Assembly (NCBI GenBank): GCA_002396005.1
Contig: DGVW01000112.1
Span: 1-34,370 of the forward strand
Origin: Oribacterium sp. UBA4274
GTDB lineage: Bacteria > Bacillota > Clostridia > Lachnospirales > Lachnospiraceae
Direction: 5' to 3'
Length of the DNA: 34,370 nucleotides
Shown here: in pieces, positions 1 through 8,323 of the stretch
How the letters are laid out: each line of letters begins with the position of its first letter
How positions within the stretch are numbered: position 1 is the stretch's first letter
The notes under the pieces: generated by a model
What the model saw: the letters and a program-made list of their open reading frames with translations, nothing else
Told to the model about the DNA's origin: nothing
The model's database searches: none
Made by a program: the position numbers and the translations under genes

Positions 1-21
1 AAATTAAGGAGAAATAATTCG

Positions 22-1242
22 ATGGGTGTATATGAAGAATTAGTAGCCAGAGGACTGATCGCACAGGTAACAGATGAGAAAGAGATCAGAGAACTTGTTA
101 ACAACGGTAAGGCTACATTCTATATTGGCTTTGACCCAACTGCTGATTCTCTGCATGTTGGTCATTTTATGGCACTGACTCTTATGAAGCGTCTTCAGGC
201 TGCAGGCAACAAGCCTATCGCACTTGTTGGCGGTGGTACAGGTATGATCGGTGATCCATCCGGTCGTACAGATATGCGTTCTATGATGACCATTGAGCAG
301 ATAGATCACAACTGTGAGTGTTTCAAGAAGCAGATGAGCCGTTTCATTGAGTTCGGTGAAGGCAAGGCGATGATGGTCAACAACGCTGACTGGCTCAGAA
401 ATCTCAATTTCCTTGATTTCATGAGAGAAATCGGACCTTGTTTTTCGGTAAATGATATGCTTAGGGCAAGATGCTATGTTAACCGTATGGAGCAGGGACT
501 TACATTCCTTGAGTTCTCTTATATGCTTATGCAGGGATATGATTTCTACAGACTCTACAAGGATTACGGATGTAATATGGAGTTTGGCGGAGATGATCAG
601 TGGTCCAATATGCTTGCAGGAACAGAGCTTATCCGTAAGAAAGAGGGCAAGGATGCATATGCTCTCACCATCACACTTCTTACCAACAAGGAAGGAAAGA
701 AGATGGGTAAGACAGCAAGCGGTGCTGTATGGCTTGATCCTGAGAAGACTTCTCCATATGAGTTCTATCAGTACTGGAGAAATGTTGATGATGCTGATGT
801 TATCAAGTGCCTGAAGCTCCTTACATTTATTCCTATCGAGGAGATCGAGGAGATGGCCAAGTGGGAAGGTGCTGAGCTTAACAAGGCTAAGGAAAAGCTT
901 GCTTACTCACTTACAGAGCTTGTTCATGGTGAGGAAGAGGCCAAAAAGGCAGATTCTGCTGCCAAGGCTATCTTTGTAGGCGGCGGTGACAGCGAGAACA
1001 TGCCTAAGTATACACTTAAGGCTGAGGATTTCAGAGACGGTTCTATCGATATCTGTGGCGTTCTTGCAGTATCAGGCCTTGCCAAGTCAAGATCTGAGGC
1101 CCGCCAGAATGTTCAGCAGGGCGGAGTACAGGTAGCCGGCAGCAAGGTTACTGATATCAAGACTTCGTATACTGCAGAGGATTTCAAGGACGGAGTTGTT
1201 GTACAGAGAGGTAAGAAGAATTTCGTTAAGATATTCTCTTGA
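22..1242 (+). CDS. tyrS: Tyrosyl-tRNA synthetase
   Basis: Charges tRNA-Tyr with tyrosine using ATP in the cytoplasm. The 406-residue length is usual for the bacterial enzyme. The tyrosine-pocket Tyr34 sits in YIGFDPT, the class I HIGH signature appears as HVGH at residues 45-48, GDPSGRT follows near residue 77, and the KMSKS loop is KMGKT at 227-231. The last ~70 residues form the S4-like RNA-binding domain (VSGLAKSRSEARQNVQQGGV). The start ATG has AGGAG about 10 bases upstream. Any T-box leader would lie before the window, so regulation cannot be judged. A strong terminator follows, so the gene appears to end its transcription unit. Identification is secure. Confidence 0.98.
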   Translation: MGVYEELVARGLIAQVTDEKEIRELVNNGKATFYIGFDPTADSLHVGHFMALTLMKRLQAAGNKPIALVGGGTGMIGDPSGRTDMRSMMTIEQIDHNCECFKKQMSRFIEFGEGKAMMVNNADWLRNLNFLDFMREIGPCFSVNDMLRARCYVNRMEQGLTFLEFSYMLMQGYDFYRLYKDYGCNMEFGGDDQWSNMLAGTELIRKKEGKDAYALTITLLTNKEGKKMGKTASGAVWLDPEKTSPYEFYQYWRNVDDADVIKCLKLLTFIPIEEIEEMAKWEGAELNKAKEKLAYSLTELVHGEEEAKKADSAAKAIFVGGGDSENMPKYTLKAEDFRDGSIDICGVLAVSGLAKSRSEARQNVQQGGVQVAGSKVTDIKTSYTAEDFKDGVVVQRGKKNFVKIFS

Positions 1243-1328
1243 TTTTGTCTGAATGGTCGATATTATGATTATTTTTTATTCATAATTTGACAGAAATTGT
1301 TTTATAGTCTTAAATTTAGTTTACATAT

Positions 1329-1360
1329 AGGCGGTTCCTGTTGTTAGGAACCGCCTTTTA
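1329..1360 (+). terminator. Intrinsic terminator after tyrS
   Basis: An 11-bp perfect GC-rich stem (AGGCGGTTCCT / AGGAACCGCCT) with a 6-base loop is followed directly by a short T-run. It closes the tyrS transcript. Confidence 0.9.
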
Positions 1361-1451
1361 ATTTATAATGAAAATGATCAATAAAAATTAAAAAAATATA
1401 AGTTGAATTGATTTTTACAAACATGAAGACTTTAGAAGGAGCTTTATATTC

Positions 1452-2036
1452 ATGCTTTTAAGAAGTATGATTCGTGGATTTGCTGTAATCACGGCTTTAG
1501 TTCTAGCTATGAACTTTACGGCATTTGCAGATAACGAATCAAAAGAAAAAAATGCTGTTAAGCCTATACATATAGCTGTTGACAGTGACTATATCCTGTA
1601 TAAAGTAAACGATCCTGTGACACGTAAGACAAAACAGGCTTATATCGTTTGCGATAATGCAGCCTTTAGATTTATATCCGATTCATATTCTGATATTGAT
1701 GTTGTTTTTTATATCAATGAGTTTGTGGATGGTCAGGATATGGGAGTATCCAATCGTGTACTGAAGAAGAATGTACACATGGGAGAAACTGTGACCATGC
1801 TTCCGGAAGAGGTTTATGATGAGGATGTGAACGATGGCTCAGCATACCGTTTCACCGACCGTTGCTATTATATCAAGGCTTATTACGGACCGAGCCTCAG
1901 TAATTATGAAGAGTTCTATTTCGGACTTGTGGATGACAGCACATTTGAAAAAATGTCTCAAAGTCTGGCAGCTTCCGAGGCTGCGGCGGAACAGTCTTAC
2001 ATAGGGACTGTTGCAGGACCCGTTGCAGGTGATTGA
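1452..2036 (+). CDS. Secreted hypothetical protein
   Basis: I do not recognise the family. The 194-residue product begins with a clear signal peptide: Arg residues, then a hydrophobic stretch to about residue 26 ending AFADN, a plausible signal peptidase I site. The mature part is acidic and rich in Tyr and Asp, suggesting a compact beta-rich extracellular domain (IHIAVDSDYILYKV, VVFYINEFVDGQDMG, CYYIKAYYG). There are two Cys (in IVCDN and DRCYY) that could form a disulfide. No LPxTG, SLH or transmembrane anchor is visible, and the C-terminus is Ala/Gly-rich. The start is supported by GAAGGAGC about 10 bases upstream. The next gene also encodes a secreted protein, so a shared extracellular role is possible but unproven. 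Confidence 0.8.
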   Translation: MLLRSMIRGFAVITALVLAMNFTAFADNESKEKNAVKPIHIAVDSDYILYKVNDPVTRKTKQAYIVCDNAAFRFISDSYSDIDVVFYINEFVDGQDMGVSNRVLKKNVHMGETVTMLPEEVYDEDVNDGSAYRFTDRCYYIKAYYGPSLSNYEEFYFGLVDDSTFEKMSQSLAASEAAAEQSYIGTVAGPVAGD

Positions 2037-2116
2037 CAGTAAGCGGCATATTGCATGTTTTGTTGCCAGGTAAAATTAGAGGCGGCAGTCACCTTAGATA
2101 TTTATTACATTTATGG

Positions 2117-2165
2117 AGCTATACATTATGACCTGATAAGTCCTGATGTATAGCTTTATATTTTA
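2117..2165 (+). terminator. Hairpin, possible weak terminator
   Basis: A 10-bp perfect stem (AGCTATACAT / ATGTATAGCT, 2117-2126 with 2146-2155) with a 19-base loop is followed by TTATATTTTA. The tail is AT-rich but not a clean T-run, so termination may be partial and the two secreted-protein genes could be partly co-transcribed. Confidence 0.5.
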
Positions 2166-2201
2166 CATTTGTTACCTAAATTCCTTTGGGAGGATGATTA
2201 A

Positions 2202-4001
2202 ATGATAAATAGATTTTATAAGCAGGGTATGCTTCTGCTGCTCACGGGAACGCTTACACTTACGTCAGGCTTCCTTGCGTCGGCAGGAGTTATTGCTCAG
2301 GGAGTTGATGTCACCACGATACAGAGTCCTTCAGCAGGAGGTACCGGCGTTCAGGATACTGTATCAACAGGATCTTCCGGAAATTACTACAATAACGCAT
2401 TGAAAATCGATTATACGACATTGGAGTCTTTGAATGCTTCAGCTGTTGTATCGGGGCATGCGACTGTAAAGAGTGTGACATTAAATCCGTACGATCCCAC
2501 AAAGATCAATATATCAATTGATGCAAGTGCGCTTATAGGACAGGTTCAGCAGCTTTATCTGTTTGATATGAAGCCATACGAGATGGATCTTCAGGGAAGA
2601 AGCGATTATCTTGCGATGAGAAACATTGACGATGGCAATATCACGCTTACGGTTGACCTTTTTACTGCTGACGGGAACAACAGATTATATGATGGATTTG
2701 TTCTTGCTGTGCCGACTGAAAATGGATACTATATCGTCTCCAACAGATGCTTTGTATCCAATCCTGAGGCTATAGCGGCAGATCAGACACCTGCACTGAA
2801 TCTGGGCAAAAAGGGACTCATGGTAGACCCCAACATCATTGATGATGCCATTGATATGAATATCAAACATGCTTTCATAGCGATAACTACAAGTCAGCTT
2901 TTTGGCTCAGGTATCAACTACACCTATGAAGGCAAGACATATTCTTTTGATTCCGGTCTTGTAAATCAGCTCGATCAGGAGATAAACCGCCTGAGCTCCA
3001 GCGGAATAGCGGTAACTGCCGGCATAGTTAATGGATGGAATACATATCATCCGGAGCTTTACAGACCCGGAACGGCTGTACAGTCATCAGCTGCGGCATT
3101 ATACTACGGCTTTAATGTTGAAACTGAGGATGGCTTCAATACAGTCAAGGCACTGGCATCTTTTCTGGCAAACAGATATAACGGTCATAACAGCCATGGT
3201 AAGATCACAAACTGGGTTATCGGTAATGAGATCAATAATCAGTACTGGAATTACGTTGGTGATTACAATGTTCAGGATTATACAAGAATTTTCCAGAGAA
3301 CCTTCAGAGTTTTCTACACGGCTATAAAGTCTGTGGCTGCTAATGACAATGTAATGTTTTCTTTGGATTATTATTGGACTATGCCTGCCGAGTCGGGTTT
3401 TGTAGGTAAGTATCCGGGTAAGGACATACTTGATACTTTTAATTATCTAGATGATCTTGAGGGTAGTACAAACTGGGCACTGGCTATACATCCATATCCT
3501 TATCCGCTTACAGACCCTGTATTCTGGGATGATGAGCAGTCCAATAAGGTAAAGCAGGATATCACAACTCCGGTTGTAAGTTATATCAATTTAAGTATTC
3601 TCACAAATTATATGCATAATGCCAACATGCTTGATAACAATGGTTCAGTCAGAAATATATTTATGACTGAGCAGGGCTTCAGTTCTCTTAAGAATCTTAA
3701 ATCTGATTCACAGATGGAGCAGGCAGCAGCAGTTGCATATGGGCATTATATAGTTGAGAACAATCCGGATATAGATGGGTATATGCTTTCGCGTCAGCTG
3801 GACAATGAAGGGGAGACTAAGGACGGACTTTATTTCGGACTCTCAACCACAGGCGCTGACGGATCACTTGTGGCAAAGCCTGCAAGGGAAGTATTTAAGT
3901 ATATAGATGATCCTGTCAGGTCACTTGAGGTTTCTGAGTTTGCAAAACCGATAATCGGCATTACAGACTGGTCACAGGTTATTCCGGGATTTCATCTTTA
4001 A
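2202..4001 (+). CDS. Secreted GH-A-like glycoside hydrolase-fold protein (DUF5722-like)
   Basis: The 599-residue product starts with a signal peptide (hydrophobic core LLLLTGTLTLTSGFLASAG) and is probably exported. An N-terminal beta-rich region (to about residue 195) precedes a domain with the marks of clan GH-A barrels. WVIGNEIN places Asn342-Glu343 where the acid/base pair sits after strand 4, and FMTEQGFS places Glu490 as the likely nucleophile after strand 7. AIHPYPYPL and SLDYYW are also typical of active-site loops. No carbohydrate-binding module, dockerin or cell-wall anchor is visible. I believe this family is the one labelled DUF5722; its substrate is not known to me. A good RBS (GGGAGGATG) precedes the ATG. 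A strong terminator follows. The fold assignment is by motif only. Confidence 0.75.
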   Translation: MINRFYKQGMLLLLTGTLTLTSGFLASAGVIAQGVDVTTIQSPSAGGTGVQDTVSTGSSGNYYNNALKIDYTTLESLNASAVVSGHATVKSVTLNPYDPTKINISIDASALIGQVQQLYLFDMKPYEMDLQGRSDYLAMRNIDDGNITLTVDLFTADGNNRLYDGFVLAVPTENGYYIVSNRCFVSNPEAIAADQTPALNLGKKGLMVDPNIIDDAIDMNIKHAFIAITTSQLFGSGINYTYEGKTYSFDSGLVNQLDQEINRLSSSGIAVTAGIVNGWNTYHPELYRPGTAVQSSAAALYYGFNVETEDGFNTVKALASFLANRYNGHNSHGKITNWVIGNEINNQYWNYVGDYNVQDYTRIFQRTFRVFYTAIKSVAANDNVMFSLDYYWTMPAESGFVGKYPGKDILDTFNYLDDLEGSTNWALAIHPYPYPLTDPVFWDDEQSNKVKQDITTPVVSYINLSILTNYMHNANMLDNNGSVRNIFMTEQGFSSLKNLKSDSQMEQAAAVAYGHYIVENNPDIDGYMLSRQLDNEGETKDGLYFGLSTTGADGSLVAKPAREVFKYIDDPVRSLEVSEFAKPIIGITDWSQVIPGFHL

Positions 4002-4016
4002 TAATCTTTAGTAGTC

Positions 4017-4068
4017 AAGTCTATCTTTGACTTTTGCATCGGCAGAAGTCAAGGATAGACTTATTTTT
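4017..4068 (+). terminator. Intrinsic terminator after the GH-like gene
   Basis: A 17-bp stem with a single G-U (AAGTCTATCTTTGACTT at 4017-4033 with 4046-4062), a 12-base loop and the tail ATTTTTG. It separates the secreted-protein genes from the metal-ATPase locus. Confidence 0.9.
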
Positions 4069-4093
4069 GTGGAGGTTAGCATTATTTAATTAT

Positions 4094-4129
4094 AGTTAGC
4101 TTTTGAATGTACAAATTTCAAAACTAACT
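4094..4129. promoter_or_regulatory. Inverted repeat upstream of metal-ATPase promoter
   Basis: Left arm AGTTAGCTTTTGAA (4094-4107) and right arm TTCAAAACTAACT (4117-4129) are complementary except for one extra base. No T-run follows, so this is not a normal terminator. A further ACTAAC copy lies at 4181-4186, against the -35 region. The pattern fits an operator for a metal-responsive regulator, but the regulator is not identified. Confidence 0.5.
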
Positions 4130-4177
4130 TGATGGTTTTATTGAAAAAATTTGTGAAAAAATCTTTTAAATATAGAC

Positions 4178-4207
4178 ATGACTAACAATTAATTCTTTTT
4201 TTATAAT
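4178..4207 (+). promoter_or_regulatory. Promoter for DUF6110-ATPase operon
   Basis: -35 ATGACT (4178-4183), 18-base spacer, perfect -10 TATAAT (4202-4207). Transcription would begin near 4214, just before a structured leader. Confidence 0.65.
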
Positions 4208-4226
4208 ATAATACAGAGGATTGTTA

Positions 4227-4277
4227 AGTGCAGAACCTGTAGATGTTCCTGATAGGTTCGGGCCTCAGGCGGGCACT
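4227..4277 (+). promoter_or_regulatory. Structured 5' leader, possible riboregulator
   Basis: The leader can fold as a three-way junction. A closing stem AGTGC/GCACT (4227-4231 with 4273-4277) encloses GAACCT/AGGTTC (4233-4238 with 4254-4259) and a short GCC/GGC hairpin (4262-4270), joined by G-rich linkers. It ends about 20 bases before the RBS. I could not match it to a known riboswitch class; it lacks the consensus I remember for the czcD/NiCo, yybP-ykoY or M-box elements. Confidence 0.4.
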
Positions 4278-4311
4278 GTATATATTAGTGATTTTGAAAG
4301 GAGATTATATT

Positions 4312-4617
4312 ATGTGGTTAGGCGATTGCTTTGAGTGTATCAACTGGAAGAAGGTTGGCATATTTGCCGGAGGTGTTCTTTTCGGTACTGCAGGACTCAA
4401 GATTCTCGGATCAAAGGATGCGAAGAAGGTTTATGTTCAGGCTACAGCTGCTGCACTTCGTGCTAAGGATTGTGTACTTGACACAGCAGCAACTCTTCAG
4501 GAGAATGCAGAGGATGTTCTTGCAGCAGCCAAGGATGAAAATACCAAAAGAGCAGCAGAGATAGTTACTGATGAGGAACTTTGCGCAGATTCTGAATCAG
4601 CAGAGAAGTCAGAGTAA
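4312..4617 (+). CDS. Small membrane-associated protein, DUF6110-like
   Basis: A 101-residue protein with a short N-terminal segment (MWLGDCFECINWKK), one hydrophobic segment (VGIFAGGVLFGTAGLKIL, residues ~15-32), then a charged Ala-rich helix and an acidic tail. It resembles proteins named DUF6110 that I associate with P-type metal ATPases in Clostridia; the role is unknown. CxxC-like Cys residues (DCFEC) at the N-terminus could touch metal. The ATG at 4312 is chosen over an in-frame ATG at 4243, because AAAGGAG lies 8 bases before it and the earlier ATG falls inside the structured leader. The ATPase gene follows after 85 bases, with no terminator between, so the two are probably co-transcribed. 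Confidence 0.75.
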   Translation: MWLGDCFECINWKKVGIFAGGVLFGTAGLKILGSKDAKKVYVQATAAALRAKDCVLDTAATLQENAEDVLAAAKDENTKRAAEIVTDEELCADSESAEKSE

Positions 4618-4702
4618 GTTTGAAAATATCAACCAAACTTATCTGCGGACTCATATATGAGTATGATTGATTTCAGCTCATTGTTGATTCATGGAGGTAA
4701 TA

Positions 4703-6790
4703 ATGAAAATCATCATTCGTGATGAAAGCAGGGGGCGTATCCGTTTTTCGATTGGTAAACAAAGATTTACCGAAGAGCAGGCGGATATGCTCTTATACTA
4801 TCTGCTTTCGTTAGATCAGGTTGAAAAAGCCAAGGTTTATGAACGTACAGGAAGTGCAGCAGTCACATATAAGGGAGATAAAAAAACTCTGCTGAGAGAG
4901 ATACTTAAGTTCAGATTTGATTCTCAAGATATCAAGGCACTCGTACCGGAGCATACCGGAAGAGCACTGAGTAATCAGTACCGGGATCGTATCATCACAA
5001 GGATACTTGTGCATTATTTACTTAAAGTGATGCTTCCCACGCCCGTTAACAACCTTAAGACAGCTATACTGTCTATTAAGTTTCTCAGAGAAGGCTTTAT
5101 GTGTCTTGCCCGTAGAGAGCTTCAGGTACCTGTACTTGACGCTACTGCGATTTTGGCATCAATGCTCAGAGGTGATTATGATACTGCATCAAGTGTTATG
5201 TTCCTTCTCGGCATCGGTGAAACACTTGAAGAGTGGACTCACAAGAAATCAGTGGAAGATTTGGCACGCTCCATGGCTCTTACAGATGAAAAAGTATGGG
5301 TCAAGAGCGGAGAAGATGAGGTTCTTGTTCCTGTCAAGCAGGTCAGGGAAGGAACATTGATATCCGTACATATGGGCAGACAGATTCCTTTGGATGGAGT
5401 TGTTGTAGGGGGCGATGCTATGGTTAATCAGGCATCACTCACCGGTGAAGGTATTCCTGTTCATAAGAACGAGGGTGCATATGTTTACGCCGGAACATCT
5501 ATTGAAGAAGGTGATCTTATTATACGTGTTGAGAGTGCTCAGGGCTCTACCAGATATGAAAAGATCATAAGGATGATTGAGGATTCAGAAAAGCTTAAGG
5601 CCGGGCTTGAAACAAAGGCATCTAATCTTGCTGACAGACTGGTGCCATGGAGCTTTGCCGGAACGGCTTTAACCTTTATGTTAACAGGTAATGTTACAAA
5701 GGCTATATCTATCCTTATGGTTGACTTCTCCTGCGCACTTAAGCTCAGTATGCCGGTATCTGTTCTTTCAGCCATGCGTGAGGCTCAGGATCATAATCTT
5801 ACAGTAAAGGGCGGTCGGTTCCTTGAAGCTGTTGCTGAGGCAGATACGCTTATTTTTGATAAGACCGGTACTCTGACCAAGGCTACACCTACAGTTGCCG
5901 ATGTTATTCCATTCAGTGGTTTCGACAGAGATGAGGTTCTTGGCATGGCAGCCTGTCTGGAAGAGCATTTTCCTCATAGTATCGCCAATGCTGTTGTGAA
6001 AAAAGCTGAGGATGAGGGCCTTACACATGATGAGATGCACAAAGAAGTTCAATATGTGGTTGCTCATGGCATTGCATCTCTGATAGATGGACAGAAAGCA
6101 GTTATAGGCAGTGCACACTTTGTATTCGAGGATGAGGGCGTTGATGTGCCTCGTGATGAAAAAGATAAGTTCGAGAGTATTTCTACAGAGTATTCACATC
6201 TTTATCTTGCAATAGGCGGAAAGCTTGCTGCAGTCATCTGTATAGAGGATCCGCTTCGCACAGAAGCACCTTCTGTCATCAAAAAGCTTCATGAAGCAGG
6301 CTTCAAAAATATAGTTATGATGACAGGCGATTCGAAGCACACTGCAGAGGCTGTGGCTGACAAAGTCGGAGTTGATGCATTTTATGCAGAGGTATTACCG
6401 GAGGATAAAGCATCCTTTGTGGAAAAGCAGAAGGAGCTTGGACATAAAGTCATTATGGTTGGTGATGGCATCAATGATTCTCCTGCTCTCAGTGCCGCAG
6501 ATGTAGGTATAGCTATATCCGAGGGTGCACAGATTGCAAGAGACATAGCAGATATCACTATCTCAGGGGCAAATCTCGAAGGACTGTTGACATTGAAACA
6601 GATTTCCAATGGTCTTATGAAGAGAGTGAATCACAATTATCACTTTATCATTAATTGGAATCTGGGGCTTATTGCATTAGGCCTTATGAGTGTGATTCAG
6701 CCTGGTACCAGTGCTTTGCTTCATAACTTAAGTACTATTGGTATAGGTATGCATAGTTTGACTAATCTGCTTCCGGAAAAAGAAAATTAA
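4703..6790 (+). CDS. Heavy-metal P-type ATPase, variant CPx motif
   Basis: An integral membrane pump that uses ATP to move a metal ion, probably outward. In the 695-residue product I see TGE (247-249, actuator), DKTGTLT with phosphorylated Asp386, and GDGIND (587-592). An EEHFPHSIAN stretch stands where P1B pumps carry the HP locus. No CxxC heavy-metal-associated domain is visible at the N-terminus. The transmembrane metal-site motif, usually CPC, reads FSC (342-344, in DFSCALKLSMP), so the metal specificity cannot be read from standard P1B rules. Start 4703 is preferred to 4691, because GGAGGT overlaps the earlier ATG and lies 4-5 bases before the later one. The DUF6110 partner is upstream and a terminator follows. 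Confidence 0.9.
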   Translation: MKIIIRDESRGRIRFSIGKQRFTEEQADMLLYYLLSLDQVEKAKVYERTGSAAVTYKGDKKTLLREILKFRFDSQDIKALVPEHTGRALSNQYRDRIITRILVHYLLKVMLPTPVNNLKTAILSIKFLREGFMCLARRELQVPVLDATAILASMLRGDYDTASSVMFLLGIGETLEEWTHKKSVEDLARSMALTDEKVWVKSGEDEVLVPVKQVREGTLISVHMGRQIPLDGVVVGGDAMVNQASLTGEGIPVHKNEGAYVYAGTSIEEGDLIIRVESAQGSTRYEKIIRMIEDSEKLKAGLETKASNLADRLVPWSFAGTALTFMLTGNVTKAISILMVDFSCALKLSMPVSVLSAMREAQDHNLTVKGGRFLEAVAEADTLIFDKTGTLTKATPTVADVIPFSGFDRDEVLGMAACLEEHFPHSIANAVVKKAEDEGLTHDEMHKEVQYVVAHGIASLIDGQKAVIGSAHFVFEDEGVDVPRDEKDKFESISTEYSHLYLAIGGKLAAVICIEDPLRTEAPSVIKKLHEAGFKNIVMMTGDSKHTAEAVADKVGVDAFYAEVLPEDKASFVEKQKELGHKVIMVGDGINDSPALSAADVGIAISEGAQIARDIADITISGANLEGLLTLKQISNGLMKRVNHNYHFIINWNLGLIALGLMSVIQPGTSALLHNLSTIGIGMHSLTNLLPEKEN

Positions 6791-6805
6791 AGCTTTGTTT
6801 ATGAT

Positions 6806-6849
6806 ATAACCGTTTTGGCTCGGTATAGGGCTGAAACGGTTATTTTTTG
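6806..6849 (+). terminator. Intrinsic terminator after metal ATPase
   Basis: A 10-bp stem ATAACCGTTT / AAACGGTTAT (6806-6815 with 6834-6843) is followed by TTTTTTG. Confidence 0.88.
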
Positions 6850-6884
6850 TAAGTAGAAAATAATTTCATTCAACTTTTATTATA

Positions 6885-6913
6885 TTGTGACCGCAAAAAA
6901 TTTGATTTATAAT
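6885..6913 (+). promoter_or_regulatory. Promoter for SPFH gene
   Basis: TTGTGA (6885-6890), 17-base spacer, TATAAT (6908-6913). A near-consensus vegetative promoter about 50 bases before the start codon. Confidence 0.75.
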
Positions 6914-6964
6914 ATAAAAATAAAAAGATAGAAATTTTATGAATTTCAGAGGAGGGAGTTGTTT

Positions 6965-8218
6965 ATGGGTCTTTTGCAGGTTGCTAAGGGTGCACTTGAT
7001 ACAGTTCTTGCAGACCAGTGGCGTGAGTACTTTTACTGTGATGCACTGAGTGAGAATGTTCTCATGAAGAAGGGGACACCTCGCAAAGCAAAAAATAACT
7101 TTAATACAAAGGGAACAGATAATATCATATCTAACGGTTCGGTTATAGCTGTCAATGAGGGACAGTGTATGATTATCGTTGACAATGGCGCTATAGCTGA
7201 AGTCAGTGCAGAACCGGGCCAGTTTGTTTGGGATTCATCTACTGAACCTTCGATTTTTTACGGTGGCCTCAAGAAGGGTATAGTTGATTCTTTTAACCAA
7301 TGGAAGAAGCGTGTAGGCTTTGGTGGAGATACAGCCACAGATCAGAGAATATATTTCTTTAACACAAAGGACATAATCGGGAACAAGTATGGAACTCAAA
7401 ATCCGATTCCGTTCCGTCTTATTGACAGAAATATCAACCTTGATGTTGAGTTTGGTGTGCGTTGCCACGGAGAGTACAGCTATAGAATCGCAGATCCTAT
7501 CCTTTTCTACAAAAAGGTATGCGGTAATGTAACCGATCAGTTCACTCGTGACCGTATCGATTCTCAGCTTAAGTCTGAGCTTCTTACAGCGCTTCAGCCT
7601 GCATTTGCGGATGTATCAGCCAAGGGTATAAGATATTCTGAGCTTCCTGCTCACGCAGATGATATTTCAGAAGCTCTCAATGCTCATCTTACAGACTCCT
7701 GGGGCAAGAACTATGGTGTAGAGATTTCTGCATTTGGCGTAAGTTCAGCTACTATTTCTGACGAGGATGCACAGAAGATTCAGACATTGCAGCTTAATGC
7801 TACATTAAGAGATCCGGGTATGGCAGGTGCTACTCTTGCGGCTGCTCAGGCACAGGCAATGAAGGATGCTGCCAACAATACAAGCACAGGTCCTATGATG
7901 GCGTTTGCCGGTATGAATATGGCTAATATGGCAGGCGGCATGAACATGAACAACTTATATGGTATGGCACAGCAGAATCAGCAGTTTGCAGCACAACAGC
8001 CACAGGTTACTCAGGCTGCACCACAGGGTACATCGGCGCCTCAAAAGATGCAGGGGGCTTCATGGACATGTGAGTGCGGAAGTGAGAATAGTGGAAATTT
8101 CTGTACTAATTGTGGAAAACCAAAGCCAAAGCCACAGAATACCGGATGGTTCTGCCCGGAGTGCGGTCACGAGAACAACGGAAACTTCTGTACAAACTGC
8201 GGAACAAAGAGACCTTGA
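6965..8218 (+). CDS. SPFH-domain protein with two C-terminal zinc ribbons (YdjI-like)
   Basis: The 417-residue protein has an SPFH/stomatin-like region (residues ~1-280), a Met/Gly/Gln/Ala-rich flexible linker (~285-365) and two zinc ribbons. Ribbon one uses Cys369, 371, 380 and 383 with an unusual CxC first knuckle; ribbon two uses Cys397, 400, 409 and 412. This matches the family of Bacillus YdjI, linked there to membrane organisation and the PspA stress response. That link is family knowledge, not shown here. No transmembrane helix is evident, so membrane contact would be peripheral. The ATG at 6965 lies 6 bases after GGAGGGAG; a TTG at 6959 touches the RBS and is unlikely. It has its own promoter. 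Confidence 0.88.
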   Translation: MGLLQVAKGALDTVLADQWREYFYCDALSENVLMKKGTPRKAKNNFNTKGTDNIISNGSVIAVNEGQCMIIVDNGAIAEVSAEPGQFVWDSSTEPSIFYGGLKKGIVDSFNQWKKRVGFGGDTATDQRIYFFNTKDIIGNKYGTQNPIPFRLIDRNINLDVEFGVRCHGEYSYRIADPILFYKKVCGNVTDQFTRDRIDSQLKSELLTALQPAFADVSAKGIRYSELPAHADDISEALNAHLTDSWGKNYGVEISAFGVSSATISDEDAQKIQTLQLNATLRDPGMAGATLAAAQAQAMKDAANNTSTGPMMAFAGMNMANMAGGMNMNNLYGMAQQNQQFAAQQPQVTQAAPQGTSAPQKMQGASWTCECGSENSGNFCTNCGKPKPKPQNTGWFCPECGHENNGNFCTNCGTKRP

Positions 8219-8323
8219 TCAATTAGATATGATATGCTGTTTAGCTGAGTGAAGCGTGATATATCAGGAAATCTAATGGTTTATTATGTCAATTGATTGA
8301 AAACTATATAAAGTATATCATTG

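Noticed and set aside
4243..4311. Longer N-terminus for the DUF6110-like protein from ATG 4243
   Set aside because: This ATG falls inside the structured leader and lacks an RBS, while AAAGGAG fits the ATG at 4312.
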